A stretch of 64,000 bases of DNA from Leptospira noumeaensis (GTDB taxonomy: Bacteria > Spirochaetota > Leptospiria > Leptospirales > Leptospiraceae), in the NCBI RefSeq assembly GCF_004770765.1, contig NZ_RQFK01000026.1, forward strand, positions 496,001-560,000, written 5' to 3'. Shown here one piece after another: positions 55,746 to 64,000 of the stretch (position 1 is the first letter of the stretch; every line of letters starts with the position of its first letter). A program made the position numbers and the translations under genes. The notes beneath the pieces are model-generated. The model made no database searches, was not told the origin of the DNA, and worked only from the letters and a program-made list of their open reading frames with translations.

Positions 55746-55753
55746 GCTGGTCC

Positions 55754-56464
55754 CTAGTTATCCAATTTGATGTATTCTCCAAAAATCCAACCTTCTTTTT
55801 GGTCAGAATTTTTTAATAAACACCCATTATAAGAATCAGAGATAGGAAAAATCAAATACCAGAAATTTTTCTTATCACCGATATAATCTTCATTTTTTGT
55901 TTTAGCAATAACTGTAATTGTATAATTTTTAGGTATGAACGAAATTTCCTTATTACTTATACTTTCATCATCCAAGTGACTAAAAAAGCATTCAAAAGAC
56001 TTTGAATCTTTCGAAGGTTTTTCTCTCATTTTTAGATTAGAAGTAACTGTAGCATTTTGTAGACCTTGAGTAATAACTTGAATTCCTTTGAAGTTTCTAA
56101 TTAATCCTTCATTTACCTTTTTACTTTTATTGTATAAAACTAGTTTGTTATCACAAAGTAAATATTCTTGATATTTGATCGATTCTTCATCAATTTTAGT
56201 AAAACATTTGAAATCTTTTAATTTTTTGTTTTTACAATTTGAGTTAACATTAAAGAAATTATAAATATTTTCTGAATATGTAAAACTAGCTGTAAAACCA
56301 TCGCAACCATCTCCTTCACCATTTAGAAAATATAAAGCTTTTGAATTTTCCAATTGTAAGATCATTTCGTTTGAACTTATGGAGTTCTCCCCGAATATTA
56401 ATTTTTCCGAGTTTAAAGCTAATGGGAGGAGTAGAATGACTATAAAGGATATTTTGTTTTTCAT
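55754..56464 (-). CDS. secreted SH3-like domain protein, cassette gene
   Basis: The protein of about 236 residues has a signal peptide (ISFIVILLLPLALNSEK) and a C-terminal SH3-like region (NLKMREKPSKDSKSFECF ... WIFGEYIKL), a type common in Leptospira secreted proteins. Cysteines occur in GDGCDG, NCKNK, DFKCF and LLCDN. It is AT-rich. The ATG at 56464 is used; a TTG 15 bases upstream is also in frame. It is the first unit of the cassette-like array. Confidence 0.6.
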   Translation of the reverse strand: MKNKISFIVILLLPLALNSEKLIFGENSISSNEMILQLENSKALYFLNGEGDGCDGFTASFTYSENIYNFFNVNSNCKNKKLKDFKCFTKIDEESIKYQEYLLCDNKLVLYNKSKKVNEGLIRNFKGIQVITQGLQNATVTSNLKMREKPSKDSKSFECFFSHLDDESISNKEISFIPKNYTITVIAKTKNEDYIGDKKNFWYLIFPISDSYNGCLLKNSDQKEGWIFGEYIKLDN

Positions 56465-56494
56465 TTGTATTTTTTTCAAATTTTAGGGACTTGC

Positions 56495-56501
56495 GCATAA
56501 C
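56495..56501 (-). other. single GTTATGC box at array start (attI-like or broken attC)
   Basis: GTTATGCGCAAG on the minus strand matches the far-side boxes of the three attC-like sites, including the following CG(A/C)AA, but no partner box or palindrome lies upstream of it. It could be the insertion point of the array. Confidence 0.45.
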
Positions 56502-56531
56502 AAATGATATTCGCAATTGTATTTTAACTTC

Positions 56532-57026
56532 CTATTTAATCGAAGAAAGATACTTCAATATCCCCTCTTCTCCTCGTTCTTCGGCCAGTTCCATAAGACT
56601 TACCCCACCCACAGTTTTGACCTTGGTTTCCGCACCAGCCTTCACCAAAAGTTTGACCAAGTCCAAGTTTCCACGGTAAACGGCGCGGTAGAGAGCTGTT
56701 TCGCCGGTGGTATTGCGGAGGTTTACGTTGGCACCTTTTTCGATTAGAAACTTTGCCATTTCCAGTTCTTCATCATCTGTCGCTTTGATTAAAGAGGAAT
56801 TGCCTAAGGAGTCCTTGGCATTGACGGACACACCTTCCGCCAAAATTGTTTTTACTAATTCTAAGTTTCCCTTTTCGACTGCCTGGAACAGGCGGTACTC
56901 CCTACTCATAGGAGCTTTGATTACTGTTTCATCTTCCATACAGAAAAAGGTGGATCCAATCATTAATAAAAAAATGACAACGGAAAATCTTGGGAATAAA
57001 AATCGACTGGATAAAAATTCTAACAT
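56532..57026 (-). CDS. ankyrin-repeat lipoprotein or secreted protein
   Basis: The 164-residue protein has a hydrophobic leader (VVIFLLMIGSTFFCMEDE, possible lipid Cys) and three to four ankyrin repeats: LFQAVEKGNLELVKTILAEG, SLIKATDDEELEMAKFLIEKGA and ALYRAVYRGNLDLVKLLVKAGA. Ankyrin repeats bind other proteins. It is divergent from the SPFH-domain gene, 24 bases apart. Confidence 0.85.
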   Translation of the reverse strand: MLEFLSSRFLFPRFSVVIFLLMIGSTFFCMEDETVIKAPMSREYRLFQAVEKGNLELVKTILAEGVSVNAKDSLGNSSLIKATDDEELEMAKFLIEKGANVNLRNTTGETALYRAVYRGNLDLVKLLVKAGAETKVKTVGGVSLMELAEERGEEGILKYLSSIK

Positions 57027-57050
57027 CGGTTTTAGTCTAATGGTTTAACT

Positions 57051-57878
57051 ATGAAACGTCGATCCATTTTTCCAACCAGTTTCCAGTTCCTTTCCATTTT
57101 GGGTGTGAGCATTTTTTTTACATCGTGCCTCTCCATCATCAGTCCAGGAGAGGTGGGTCTGATGTGGCGGCCGTATAGTACGGGTCTCAGCCAAAAACCT
57201 TTAGAATCTAGAGTGCAAACGTATATGCCTTGGAACAGTGTTTATGTCTACTCCGTCCAATGGAGCAGTTACCAAGAAAAAGTAGAAGTACTCACCCGCG
57301 ATGATTTAACAATTACAGTTAGTGCGGCAATCATCATCCGACCGATCCAAAACGAAATTTATGAGTTGGAAATGGAAATTGGCCGAGGATATTATGAAAA
57401 GGTAGTCAAACCTCAATTTCGAACAGCAATTCGGAACATTCTGTCCGCTTATAATATGGTTTCTATCTCGAAAGAAACACCTAACGTTTCTGCCCAGATC
57501 AAAAAATCTTTGAGCGAAAAGTTAAAGGACAAACACGTTGAAATTGATGATGTGATCATTGATGATGTAGAATACAGTCCTTCCATTTTGAAAGCGATTG
57601 AAAGCAAACTTACGAAACAACAAGAACAGGAACAAATGAAGTTCGAAATCAATATCGCCAAACGTGATGCAGAGATCCAACAAATCTCAGCTGATGGTAA
57701 AGCGAAAGCGGTTCTCATTGAAGCGGAAGCCCAAGCAAAAGCACAAAGGATGATTTCAGAATCTTTAACTCAAAAATACATCCAATTGAAAGCTATGGAA
57801 AATCCAAATAATAAATTGATCTTTGTACCAAATGGAAAAGATGGATTGCCGATTATAGTAAATCCTGAAGGGAAATGA
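57051..57878 (+). CDS. SPFH/Band-7 (prohibitin-like) protein with lipobox-like leader
   Basis: The 275-residue protein has an N-terminal hydrophobic segment ending FFTSCLS, followed by GEVGLMWRPYSTG and an SPFH domain (about 35-200; VEVLTRDDLTITVSAAIIIRP). A long Glu/Gln/Ala-rich coiled coil (KLTKQQEQEQMKFEINIAKRDAEIQQI) follows. Prohibitin-like proteins form membrane-bound rings that organise membranes and proteases. A Cys at the lipobox position is unusual and could anchor it by lipid. Confidence 0.87.
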   Translation: MKRRSIFPTSFQFLSILGVSIFFTSCLSIISPGEVGLMWRPYSTGLSQKPLESRVQTYMPWNSVYVYSVQWSSYQEKVEVLTRDDLTITVSAAIIIRPIQNEIYELEMEIGRGYYEKVVKPQFRTAIRNILSAYNMVSISKETPNVSAQIKKSLSEKLKDKHVEIDDVIIDDVEYSPSILKAIESKLTKQQEQEQMKFEINIAKRDAEIQQISADGKAKAVLIEAEAQAKAQRMISESLTQKYIQLKAMENPNNKLIFVPNGKDGLPIIVNPEGK

Positions 57879-57960
57879 TTTCTATTTTTCATATTCCATA
57901 AGCGAAGACTTATTTGAAATTAGAACTTCGCCTATGGAAAACAGATTTTTTATCGGAAGA

Positions 57961-59841
57961 TCAATTCATTGGTGTTCCCAAGTTTTTTAAATTTAGATTC
58001 TGATCTACATTTGTTGGTTCAATTTCGGATCGAAGGTTTCTAGTCTTTGTCATTGACGTTAATGGATTCTTTGGATTAGGTGATTTCGAAAGAGATACCG
58101 ATCTAGAAAGTGATTTTGTTAACGGTTGCAATAAAGTAACAATCTGAGTATGTCCCCTAACTTCGGATAACCGGAGAGCATTCCAACCATCCACAGTAAA
58201 TTCTATATTTGCTTGATGAGAAATGAGTGCCTTCACAGAATCAGTGCGCCCGAAGTAAGCTGCATATAACAATGCCGACCAACCTTCATTGATTGTATTT
58301 GGATCAGCTCCTTGGTTCAAAAGGGAAATCGCTTCTTCTTCCCTTCCTTCATAGATAGCAGCTACCATTGGTTTGCCAAGACTGGGATCAATTTTTACTT
58401 TTGTAGGTTGTGGTGTTGGACTGTCATTTGTTGAAACAACACTCGTTTCCTTTTGGAAAGGCGATACTAAAATAATTTCTAATTGGTCTGCCAATCCGGT
58501 CAGATCGTTGACCCAACCAAACCTTCCATCCGGCAAATGAAAAAAACGAGCAGCCGCTCGAAAAGATAAACCTTTACCAGAACCAAAGACTTGTGGTTTA
58601 GAGACTATAGTTCCATCTTTTTTGATCAAACATGCTTCCAAATTCATATTTGAAATTTTGGGAAACCATTTGTCTTTTTCTGCACCATCATCAGTCATCC
58701 ACATAACAAACAAATAATCCTTTCCTAAGGGAACTATCCTTGGAATTCTTTCTCTTTGTTTGGTTGTATTGGTTAAATAAATTGGTTTAGAAAGCCCAGC
58801 TTCAGTTTTAATTAGTAAACCAATATCATACGAAGAACGATCTAAATTCGAATCAAATGTGATCCAAGTTGTGCCATCTTTTGAGTATAGATCACCAGTG
58901 GAAATCGGAACGTATTGGTAAATTTCATTTGGTCCGGCTTTAGGCACAACAATCGGTAACTCACGTTTACGAGAAGGAAAACTATTCACCACTAAACCTC
59001 TTGGATACGCGTCCCCAACGGTTACCAACACGAGTTGATTGCCATCATTGATAAATCTAGGTCGAAAACTATGACTCACATTCCATGTAAAACCTTCAGG
59101 TGTTTTGCCATCTGATTTCAAAACTCGTCTACCGTTATTGTCAAAAAATGCCAAATATTCACTTTGATGAGTGACTCCATCATTCGATTTGCGATAAGTA
59201 GAAAAATAAGTCGCATAATTATTGTCAGCTGTTTTGGCGAGGGTTAAAGTTCCAAATGTCGTATCGATACCCTGGTCACCAACATTTTTGTATTCTTTGG
59301 TACCTACAATCTTATAACTAAAGTTTAATTTTCCGGAAGTAGAGTATTGATTGATATAAGCCGTATGAAAATTCTTAGTTTCGTAATTACCTTTTTTTTC
59401 AATTTCAAAGGCAGATAATAAAACAGTTAGTCCATTGGAATCGGCGATGGTATCTTCAATACGAAAGTTTTTTAAACTCACAAAATCTTTTAGAACTTTG
59501 AAATTAGAATCTAAAATTACAATTCTCCCATTGGAACCACCATCGTTGTATGTAAGGAAATATTCGCCAGATTTGTGATACACTAGTTTTGGTGCGGGCG
59601 TACCATCAGACATCGCAGTTGTATAAGAAATGGATGTTTTCGTTAGGTGGTAATGATCAGTTGGAATTTTTATCGAAATCCGTTCTGTAGATTCGGCAAT
59701 TTTATTAATATCTAAAATGATATTGGATTCTGCAGAAAGATATGAGGAAAGAGGGAATAGAAGGCATAAAAAAAGGAGAAAGATATTTTTCAGTATATTG
59801 AAGTTCCTGGGCATACAACTCACGTTCATTCTTTTTTTCAT
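57961..59841 (-). CDS. secreted beta-propeller protein with C-terminal ankyrin repeats
   Basis: The 626-residue protein has a signal peptide (NIFLLFLCLLFPLSSYLSAES), about 430 residues of beta-strand repeats resembling a propeller (for example GRIVILDSNFKVLKDF), then two to three ankyrin repeats (AAIYEGREEEAISLLNQGADPN and ALLYAAYFGRTDSVKALISHQA). The tail is Ser/Thr/Asn-rich. An ATG at 59814, closer to the signal peptide, is an alternative start. The combination suggests a protein-binding role in the envelope. Confidence 0.7.
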   Translation of the reverse strand: MKKRMNVSCMPRNFNILKNIFLLFLCLLFPLSSYLSAESNIILDINKIAESTERISIKIPTDHYHLTKTSISYTTAMSDGTPAPKLVYHKSGEYFLTYNDGGSNGRIVILDSNFKVLKDFVSLKNFRIEDTIADSNGLTVLLSAFEIEKKGNYETKNFHTAYINQYSTSGKLNFSYKIVGTKEYKNVGDQGIDTTFGTLTLAKTADNNYATYFSTYRKSNDGVTHQSEYLAFFDNNGRRVLKSDGKTPEGFTWNVSHSFRPRFINDGNQLVLVTVGDAYPRGLVVNSFPSRKRELPIVVPKAGPNEIYQYVPISTGDLYSKDGTTWITFDSNLDRSSYDIGLLIKTEAGLSKPIYLTNTTKQRERIPRIVPLGKDYLFVMWMTDDGAEKDKWFPKISNMNLEACLIKKDGTIVSKPQVFGSGKGLSFRAAARFFHLPDGRFGWVNDLTGLADQLEIILVSPFQKETSVVSTNDSPTPQPTKVKIDPSLGKPMVAAIYEGREEEAISLLNQGADPNTINEGWSALLYAAYFGRTDSVKALISHQANIEFTVDGWNALRLSEVRGHTQIVTLLQPLTKSLSRSVSLSKSPNPKNPLTSMTKTRNLRSEIEPTNVDQNLNLKNLGTPMN

Positions 59842-59984
59842 TTCAGAATTTTGTATGATTGGTTTTAAAAAAACAAGAAAGAAATTTTTGAAGAACGGAG
59901 TTCGATTTTATTCTACGGAATGTTTTCAATCAAAAAGAAAGAAAATACTCCAAATTTGGAAGAACCGGGTTGCAACAACTCATT

Positions 59985-60011
59985 AAGAAAAGAAACCCCG
60001 CTTTTGCGGGG
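59985..60011 (-). terminator. intrinsic terminator of the TonB receptor gene
   Basis: On the minus strand CCCCGC-AAAA-GCGGGG is followed by TTTCTTTTC. It lies 11 bases after the stop codon of the large receptor gene at 60022. Confidence 0.88.
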
Positions 60012-60021
60012 TAGTGATATT

Positions 60022-63006
60022 TTAGAACTTATAACCCATTGACATAGAGAAGGAAACCCCTTCACGATAAGAACGGAAAAGTTTTTCTTCATTGAGTAAT
60101 TCATCCTTCACATAAATTTTAAATCTTTGGTCTGTTACGTTTTTTGCCGCAAATTTAAAATCCAGTTTATCATCCATTTTGTGAGAGAAAACAATGTCTG
60201 TTAATCCAACGCCTCGTTCATAAGCATCTGGAGTTCCATTAGCCCCAACAACAAAGATCCTATCGCCAAAGTAGTTGTAGTATAAACCAATTGTTGTAGT
60301 TTTTAATTTATTCAAATACACATCAAACTTCAAGTTTGCTACGAAGTCAGACTGTCCTTGTAACGGTCTTCGAATGTTTGTCGGATCGTAAGAAAAACTT
60401 CTATCGATAGGATCTAACAATCCAGCCTTAGAAATTGTATACTGTTCCCAAGATACAACATTTACAAGTGATTTGATAAAGAACACGTTGGTTTCAAATC
60501 TAAATCGATCAAAGAATTCTCTTCTAAAATCTAACTCCACTCCTCGGATGGTTGCTCGGCTAGCATTAGCATAAGTGAAGAAGGGAGAAATCTGACCAGC
60601 AACCGGTTGCCCTATCAACTCAATAGGATTGGAGAGGTCTTTGTGAAATACACCCGCACCTATGTAGTTTGCTCCACCCATAAAATATTCATATCGAAAG
60701 TCAAAGTTATGAATGTATGTTCTTTGAAGATTTGGATTTCCTCTAATTCGATCTCCACCGAAGTATGGAGTGAAAGCAAAAGGAGACATCTCACGAAAAT
60801 CCGGTCGAGTTAACGTTTGAGTATAACCGAATCGTAAATTTTGATCTTGAAGGAACTCATAAACGAAATTTACACTAGGAAGTATATCTTTTGTTCTAAT
60901 TTCACCAACACCATTGTTGTCAGCAGAACAAATATTATTCTTTACTAATAGAATTCGTTCTCCTTCTGAGCCAGTATCACATCCATAACCTGGTCGTCTT
61001 ACATCGAATTGTTCTTTTAGAACGAATGTTTTTACTTTTTGGTAGGAATCCTCATAACGAGCTCCCCCGATAAACCGAAACTTCGGAAATAATGGAACAT
61101 CAAATTGAGTGAAGTATGAATGCAACTTTTGGTAAGCATCATACGCATTCGGCTCAACTTGTCTTTCTGAAAAAGTTCTATTAGCAAGACCTGTACTATT
61201 GGTTCTTAAAAATTCTAATGGATTATAAACAATTTCTCCAGGCACTGGATATAAATCATTAGTTGTTGTTCCTATATTCGACTTAGACCCAAATTCTCTA
61301 AAGGTAAATGATTTGAAACGATCCAAGGCGGAACCACCAAACTTAACTGAAGACTTAAGTCCGTTCCATTGGTCAAAAGGAACTTCATAGGCTACGCTAA
61401 AACTGCGAACAGTATCATTCGAAGTAGAGTAGAATCTAGAACCGTCAGGGTTATTTCCTAATCTAGTAGGAATCGTTGTTACTGGACTTGTTGAAGACCT
61501 TCGCCAAACTTGTTGCGTCAAATTCGGTTCATCCCTTTTAGCTTCCCCGTAATTTACTTGCCAATCAAGAGTATGTGGTCTACTCAAAGAACCTAAGTTG
61601 ACCGCATGTTTTCCACCAAAACTGGAGTTAAACAACTGTCTGCTGATGAAGTCATTGGTTTGAGAAAAGAATTGAAAATTATCAATATTATTAGTTCCAA
61701 CAGATTCTCTAACTGATTTTTCTGATGAAACAGAATAAAAATTCTTTAAGAAGAATTGTTGGCCACTCATTGGTTCATAAGCAAAGTTTAGATTGTTTCC
61801 GAACAAACGATCTTCGACATAGATATCCGCATCTTGTGTCTGCAACGGTGAAACAGTCGTTAAATCTTTAACAGATAGAGAAACCGGGTTCCCTGGAATG
61901 TACCTTACATCTTTTTGGCGTCTAAACCGATAATCAACAGAATGTGTAGTTCCGAATATTACACCTAACCTCTGACCCGATTCCGTTAATTTAAAAGTAT
62001 TTCCAACAGTTAAATTGAAGTTTTTATCATACGGTGCTTTTGTAGTGTCCGGTGTCCACTGTGAAGGAAAGGAAGTAGCACCAATATTGATGAGCGTAGG
62101 ATTGATTCCGCCAAAACGACTACCTGGCTCAAAAGGTAGAAAATCAGGAACCGCTTTGACTGCGGAAGGGAGTTCTTGATTTGCAGTTGGTCTTCCAAAA
62201 AAATCTCCTCCATCAAACGTTTGCCATTTTTTTCTCGTTGTATTTCCGTTATAACCAACACCGAATCCAACTTTCATCGTAAATTCATCTGGATATTCTT
62301 TTGTTTCAATTTTAACAAGTCCGCCGGAGAACTCCGCCGACTCTTCTGGAACGAAAGTTTTGATGACACGAATGTTTTTGATTAAATTTGCAGGAAACAA
62401 ATCTAATGGTACTACCCTTTTATCAGGTTCTGTAGAAGGTATATATGCATCGTTTAAATAAGTGGAAGAATATCTTTCACCCAAACCACGAACAAACACA
62501 TACTTACCACCAATCAAAGTAATCCCTGTGACCCTTTTGATTACATCACCAGCAGATGAGTCTGGAGATTTTTTAATTGATTCAGCACCGATCGCATCTG
62601 AAACTGTAGCCGATTTTTTCTGAAGTTGTAGTAAGGAAGCATCCGATTCATTGATAGCTCGATCTTTAACTTCTACTGTCTGTAACACTTGCGCACCAAA
62701 TGTTACATTCATTTGACTCGGTTTTCCAGAACCTACAACGATCGTTCTATTTTGTGGACCATATCCATACATTTGATATTCCACTTGGTAAGTTCCAGGA
62801 GGAAGTTCTAAATTATACTTTCCGTCAAAATCAGTTTTAGCGAATTTTTTTTCCGATCTTACAACAATGGTAGCACCGAATACCGGTTCTCCGTTTTCTG
62901 AATCAATGATAGTTCCTCTGATTGATCCATTACTTTGACTAAAGAGTTCAATAGAAGTAAATAGAATCAGTACAGGGAGAATGATTATCTTCTTAATTAA
63001 GTTCAT
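60022..63006 (-). CDS. large TonB-dependent receptor
   Basis: The protein of about 994 residues has a signal peptide ([14 protein letters not shown]), a CarboxypepD-regulatory-like domain ([22 protein letters not shown]...[10 protein letters not shown]), a plug ([37 protein letters not shown]) and a barrel ending MGYKF. The plug style recalls Oar/carbohydrate-type receptors. The start at 63006 is set by GAAGGA five to six bases upstream; the open frame extends 18 bases further. The lipoprotein gene just upstream may be in the same unit. Confidence 0.92.
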   Translation of the reverse strand: MNLIKKIIILPVLILFTSIELFSQSNGSIRGTIIDSENGEPVFGATIVVRSEKKFAKTDFDGKYNLELPPGTYQVEYQMYGYGPQNRTIVVGSGKPSQMNVTFGAQVLQTVEVKDRAINESDASLLQLQKKSATVSDAIGAESIKKSPDSSAGDVIKRVTGITLIGGKYVFVRGLGERYSSTYLNDAYIPSTEPDKRVVPLDLFPANLIKNIRVIKTFVPEESAEFSGGLVKIETKEYPDEFTMKVGFGVGYNGNTTRKKWQTFDGGDFFGRPTANQELPSAVKAVPDFLPFEPGSRFGGINPTLINIGATSFPSQWTPDTTKAPYDKNFNLTVGNTFKLTESGQRLGVIFGTTHSVDYRFRRQKDVRYIPGNPVSLSVKDLTTVSPLQTQDADIYVEDRLFGNNLNFAYEPMSGQQFFLKNFYSVSSEKSVRESVGTNNIDNFQFFSQTNDFISRQLFNSSFGGKHAVNLGSLSRPHTLDWQVNYGEAKRDEPNLTQQVWRRSSTSPVTTIPTRLGNNPDGSRFYSTSNDTVRSFSVAYEVPFDQWNGLKSSVKFGGSALDRFKSFTFREFGSKSNIGTTTNDLYPVPGEIVYNPLEFLRTNSTGLANRTFSERQVEPNAYDAYQKLHSYFTQFDVPLFPKFRFIGGARYEDSYQKVKTFVLKEQFDVRRPGYGCDTGSEGERILLVKNNICSADNNGVGEIRTKDILPSVNFVYEFLQDQNLRFGYTQTLTRPDFREMSPFAFTPYFGGDRIRGNPNLQRTYIHNFDFRYEYFMGGANYIGAGVFHKDLSNPIELIGQPVAGQISPFFTYANASRATIRGVELDFRREFFDRFRFETNVFFIKSLVNVVSWEQYTISKAGLLDPIDRSFSYDPTNIRRPLQGQSDFVANLKFDVYLNKLKTTTIGLYYNYFGDRIFVVGANGTPDAYERGVGLTDIVFSHKMDDKLDFKFAAKNVTDQRFKIYVKDELLNEEKLFRSYREGVSFSMSMGYKF

Positions 63007-63112
63007 AAATTCCTTCAGAGCCAAGCTTATAGAATTTACTGATACGTAAATGAAAAGGGATTTGAATTGAGTTACGTTTACGTGAACTAGTTGTTACAAA
63101 ATGATTACAAAA

Positions 63113-63682
63113 CTAAGGACTTAAAACACCAACTTTATAACCTGAATTCGTTTGAAAGACCATTTTAATCTGTTGGATAGTTACTGATTTCCCCGCGATC
63201 TTAAGTTTTAAATTTCTAGGTTTATATCCTTTTAAATTCCCATATAATCTTGGTTTTTCCCAATCAATACTTTCGATAATAAAAGTTTTTTCTGCTAGAA
63301 GGTTACTAAGTTCAATAAGGGCAAATTCTTCGCGGCGTTCTAATACTTTTCTGTATTCGACAAGAGGAGTTGTATCAAGTAAAGTTCCAGATCCTTTGGT
63401 GTTCGGAAAAATTACGGTCAATTTTTCTTCCCAACTAACATAGAAAGTTTCTGCTTTTTTAGTTTTAGAAATTTCTTTCAAAAAGTTCTCAATAGCGAGT
63501 TCTTTTGTTTTTGAAGAAACAGACCAGTCTTTTGGATTTAAACGATAGGAATCAAATTGTTTATGATCCTGTTCAACTTGTAAGATAACTTTTTGATTTT
63601 TGGCTTCCATTTGTTCGCGCCAATCTTCTTGGCTACAAAATGAGAAACTTAAGAGGGAGAATATAAGTAGAAGATTACGCAT
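63113..63682 (-). CDS. lipoprotein upstream of TonB receptor
   Basis: The 189-residue protein has a leader ending LSFSFCSQED (lipidated Cys at about residue 16). The mature part is charged, with a beta-rich C-terminus (LKIAGKSVTIQQIKMVFQTNSGYKVGVLSP). No family is recognised. Its ATG lies only 7 bases after a strong hairpin, so its ribosome binding site overlaps the hairpin arm. It precedes the receptor gene by about 100 bases. Confidence 0.6.
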   Translation of the reverse strand: MRNLLLIFSLLSFSFCSQEDWREQMEAKNQKVILQVEQDHKQFDSYRLNPKDWSVSSKTKELAIENFLKEISKTKKAETFYVSWEEKLTVIFPNTKGSGTLLDTTPLVEYRKVLERREEFALIELSNLLAEKTFIIESIDWEKPRLYGNLKGYKPRNLKLKIAGKSVTIQQIKMVFQTNSGYKVGVLSP

Positions 63683-63689
63683 AATAAAA

Positions 63690-63717
63690 CCTAGTGACCT
63701 TGCCTTAGGCCACTAGG
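63690..63717 (-). terminator. hairpin terminator abutting a start codon
   Basis: CCTAGTG/CACTAGG (63690-63696 and 63711-63717) plus an inner CCT/AGG pair form a stem of about ten pairs; on the minus strand it is followed by TTTTATT. It should end transcription of the gene at 63734. The next start codon begins 7 bases beyond the stem. Confidence 0.7.
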
Positions 63718-63733
63718 TAAAGTTTTAAATTAA

Positions 63734-64000
63734 CTATCTTGCTCTATAAACAGTCCAGTCTTTAAACCAATCAGTAGTTGCACCACCGATGTAAGTTCCA
63801 GAAAGTGTTCCGATTGTTTTATAATCTGGTTTTGAATCACCGAAACCACAATTGGAAGTTGATCCATCGGAAGTTATTGGAGTTGCACTAATCGTAGTAG
63901 AACCAGTAGGAGTGATCGCAGTAGTCTTTCCTGTTTCATATGCTAGATTTGAAATTGTACCAGTTACTGCAGGAAAAGTTCCCGTTGTAGAAGTACTAAC
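63734..64000 (-). CDS. C-terminal part of a Thr/Ser-rich protein (5' end outside window)
   Basis: The minus-strand frame is open from the window edge to a TAG at 63734-63736, giving 88 codons. Over a third of the residues are Thr or Ser (for example TTAITPTGSTTISATP), with one Cys and a C-terminal WFKDWTVYRAR. This looks like the end of an exported or surface protein of unknown type. It is followed by a terminator hairpin. Confidence 0.65.
   Translation of the reverse strand, partial: VSTSTTGTFPAVTGTISNLAYETGKTTAITPTGSTTISATPITSDGSTSNCGFGDSKPDYKTIGTLSGTYIGGATTDWFKDWTVYRAR

Larger units (their letters stand above)
53727..56501 (-). mobile_element. candidate integron cassette array without integrase (CALIN)
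   Basis: Four boxes GTTATGC, GTTATAC, GTTAAGC and GTTATGC on the minus strand, each followed by CG(A/C)AA, mark units of 911, 940 and 917 bases. Each unit holds one gene or gene pair on the minus strand, followed at once by an imperfect palindrome (72, 161 and 162 bp). This matches integron cassettes: gene then attC, all in one direction. No tyrosine recombinase gene is in the window. Flanking genes (ankyrin, SPFH) look chromosomal. Confidence 0.6.

Noticed and set aside
55594..55782. 62-codon minus-strand frame across attC-like site 3
   Set aside because: It overlaps the end of the SH3 protein gene in another frame and consists of translated palindromic repeat DNA.
1..64000. Search for CRISPR arrays, prophage modules, insertion-sequence transposases and an integron integrase
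   Set aside because: No regularly spaced short repeats, phage structural genes, transposase motifs or tyrosine recombinase were seen in the coding frames.

Overview
The window looks like a chromosome segment of Leptospira, most likely a free-living (saprophytic-type) species. The grounds are low-to-moderate GC content, many spirochaete-style lipoproteins (hydrophobic leader ending in Cys), TonB-dependent receptors, Leptospira-typical small families, and closely spaced genes with occasional TTG starts. The genus is an inference from protein resemblance; no rRNA or other species marker lies in the window.

Layout. 1-6.4 kb: an alpha/beta hydrolase tail, small SRPBCC and NTF2-like proteins, then a tight minus-strand run metG - class III nucleotide cyclase - hisI - rhodanese. 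The HisI is unusual because its DCDxD metal motif sits in an N-terminal extension. 6.4-12.3 kb: a TerB-like gene, a decayed zinc-ribbon gene, a methyltransferase, and a lipoprotein - serine hydrolase - START-domain operon, followed by envelope proteins. 12.3-19.3 kb: acyl-CoA dehydrogenase, ruvC, an SDR gene divergent from a TetR regulator across a perfect palindrome, DUF1697, an EamA transporter, a paraoxonase-like lipoprotein, a phasin-like protein and tRNA-Pro(GGG). 19.3-25.8 kb: sixA, an rppH - acylphosphatase - aldo/keto reductase run, and an operon of acyl-CoA dehydrogenase - phosphotransferase - DUF6285 - histidine phosphatase that matches the LvaC/LvaA/LvaB logic for hydroxyacyl-CoA degradation. 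25.8-33.8 kb: peptidases (M23, CPBP, M32), a FliG-like mini-protein, tRNA-Gly(TCC) with a partial copy of its 3' end, beta-carbonic anhydrase, a structured intergenic element and an Old Yellow Enzyme. 33.8-39 kb: signalling (7TMR-DISM/SpoIIE phosphatase, PAS histidine kinase). 39-49.9 kb: a barrel protein, pirin, ilvD, and a TetR - TonB receptor - lipoprotein operon divergent from a nitroreductase over two palindromic operators, then a methyltransferase and an M20 peptidase.

49.9-56.5 kb is an AT-rich accessory block. It starts with a large TerD-like protein. The most interesting part is 53.7-56.5 kb: three cassette-sized units of about 0.9 kb, all on the minus strand. Each carries one gene or one toxin-antitoxin pair and ends within about 15 bases of the stop codon in a 72-162 bp imperfect palindrome bounded by GTTATRC/GTTAAGC-type boxes. 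This is the architecture of integron gene cassettes with attC sites. No integron integrase is visible, so it is best described as a candidate CALIN (cluster of attC sites lacking an integrase).

56.5-64 kb: ankyrin-repeat proteins, an SPFH-domain lipoprotein, a large TonB-dependent receptor with its upstream lipoprotein, and the C-terminal part of a Thr/Ser-rich protein that runs off the end of the window.
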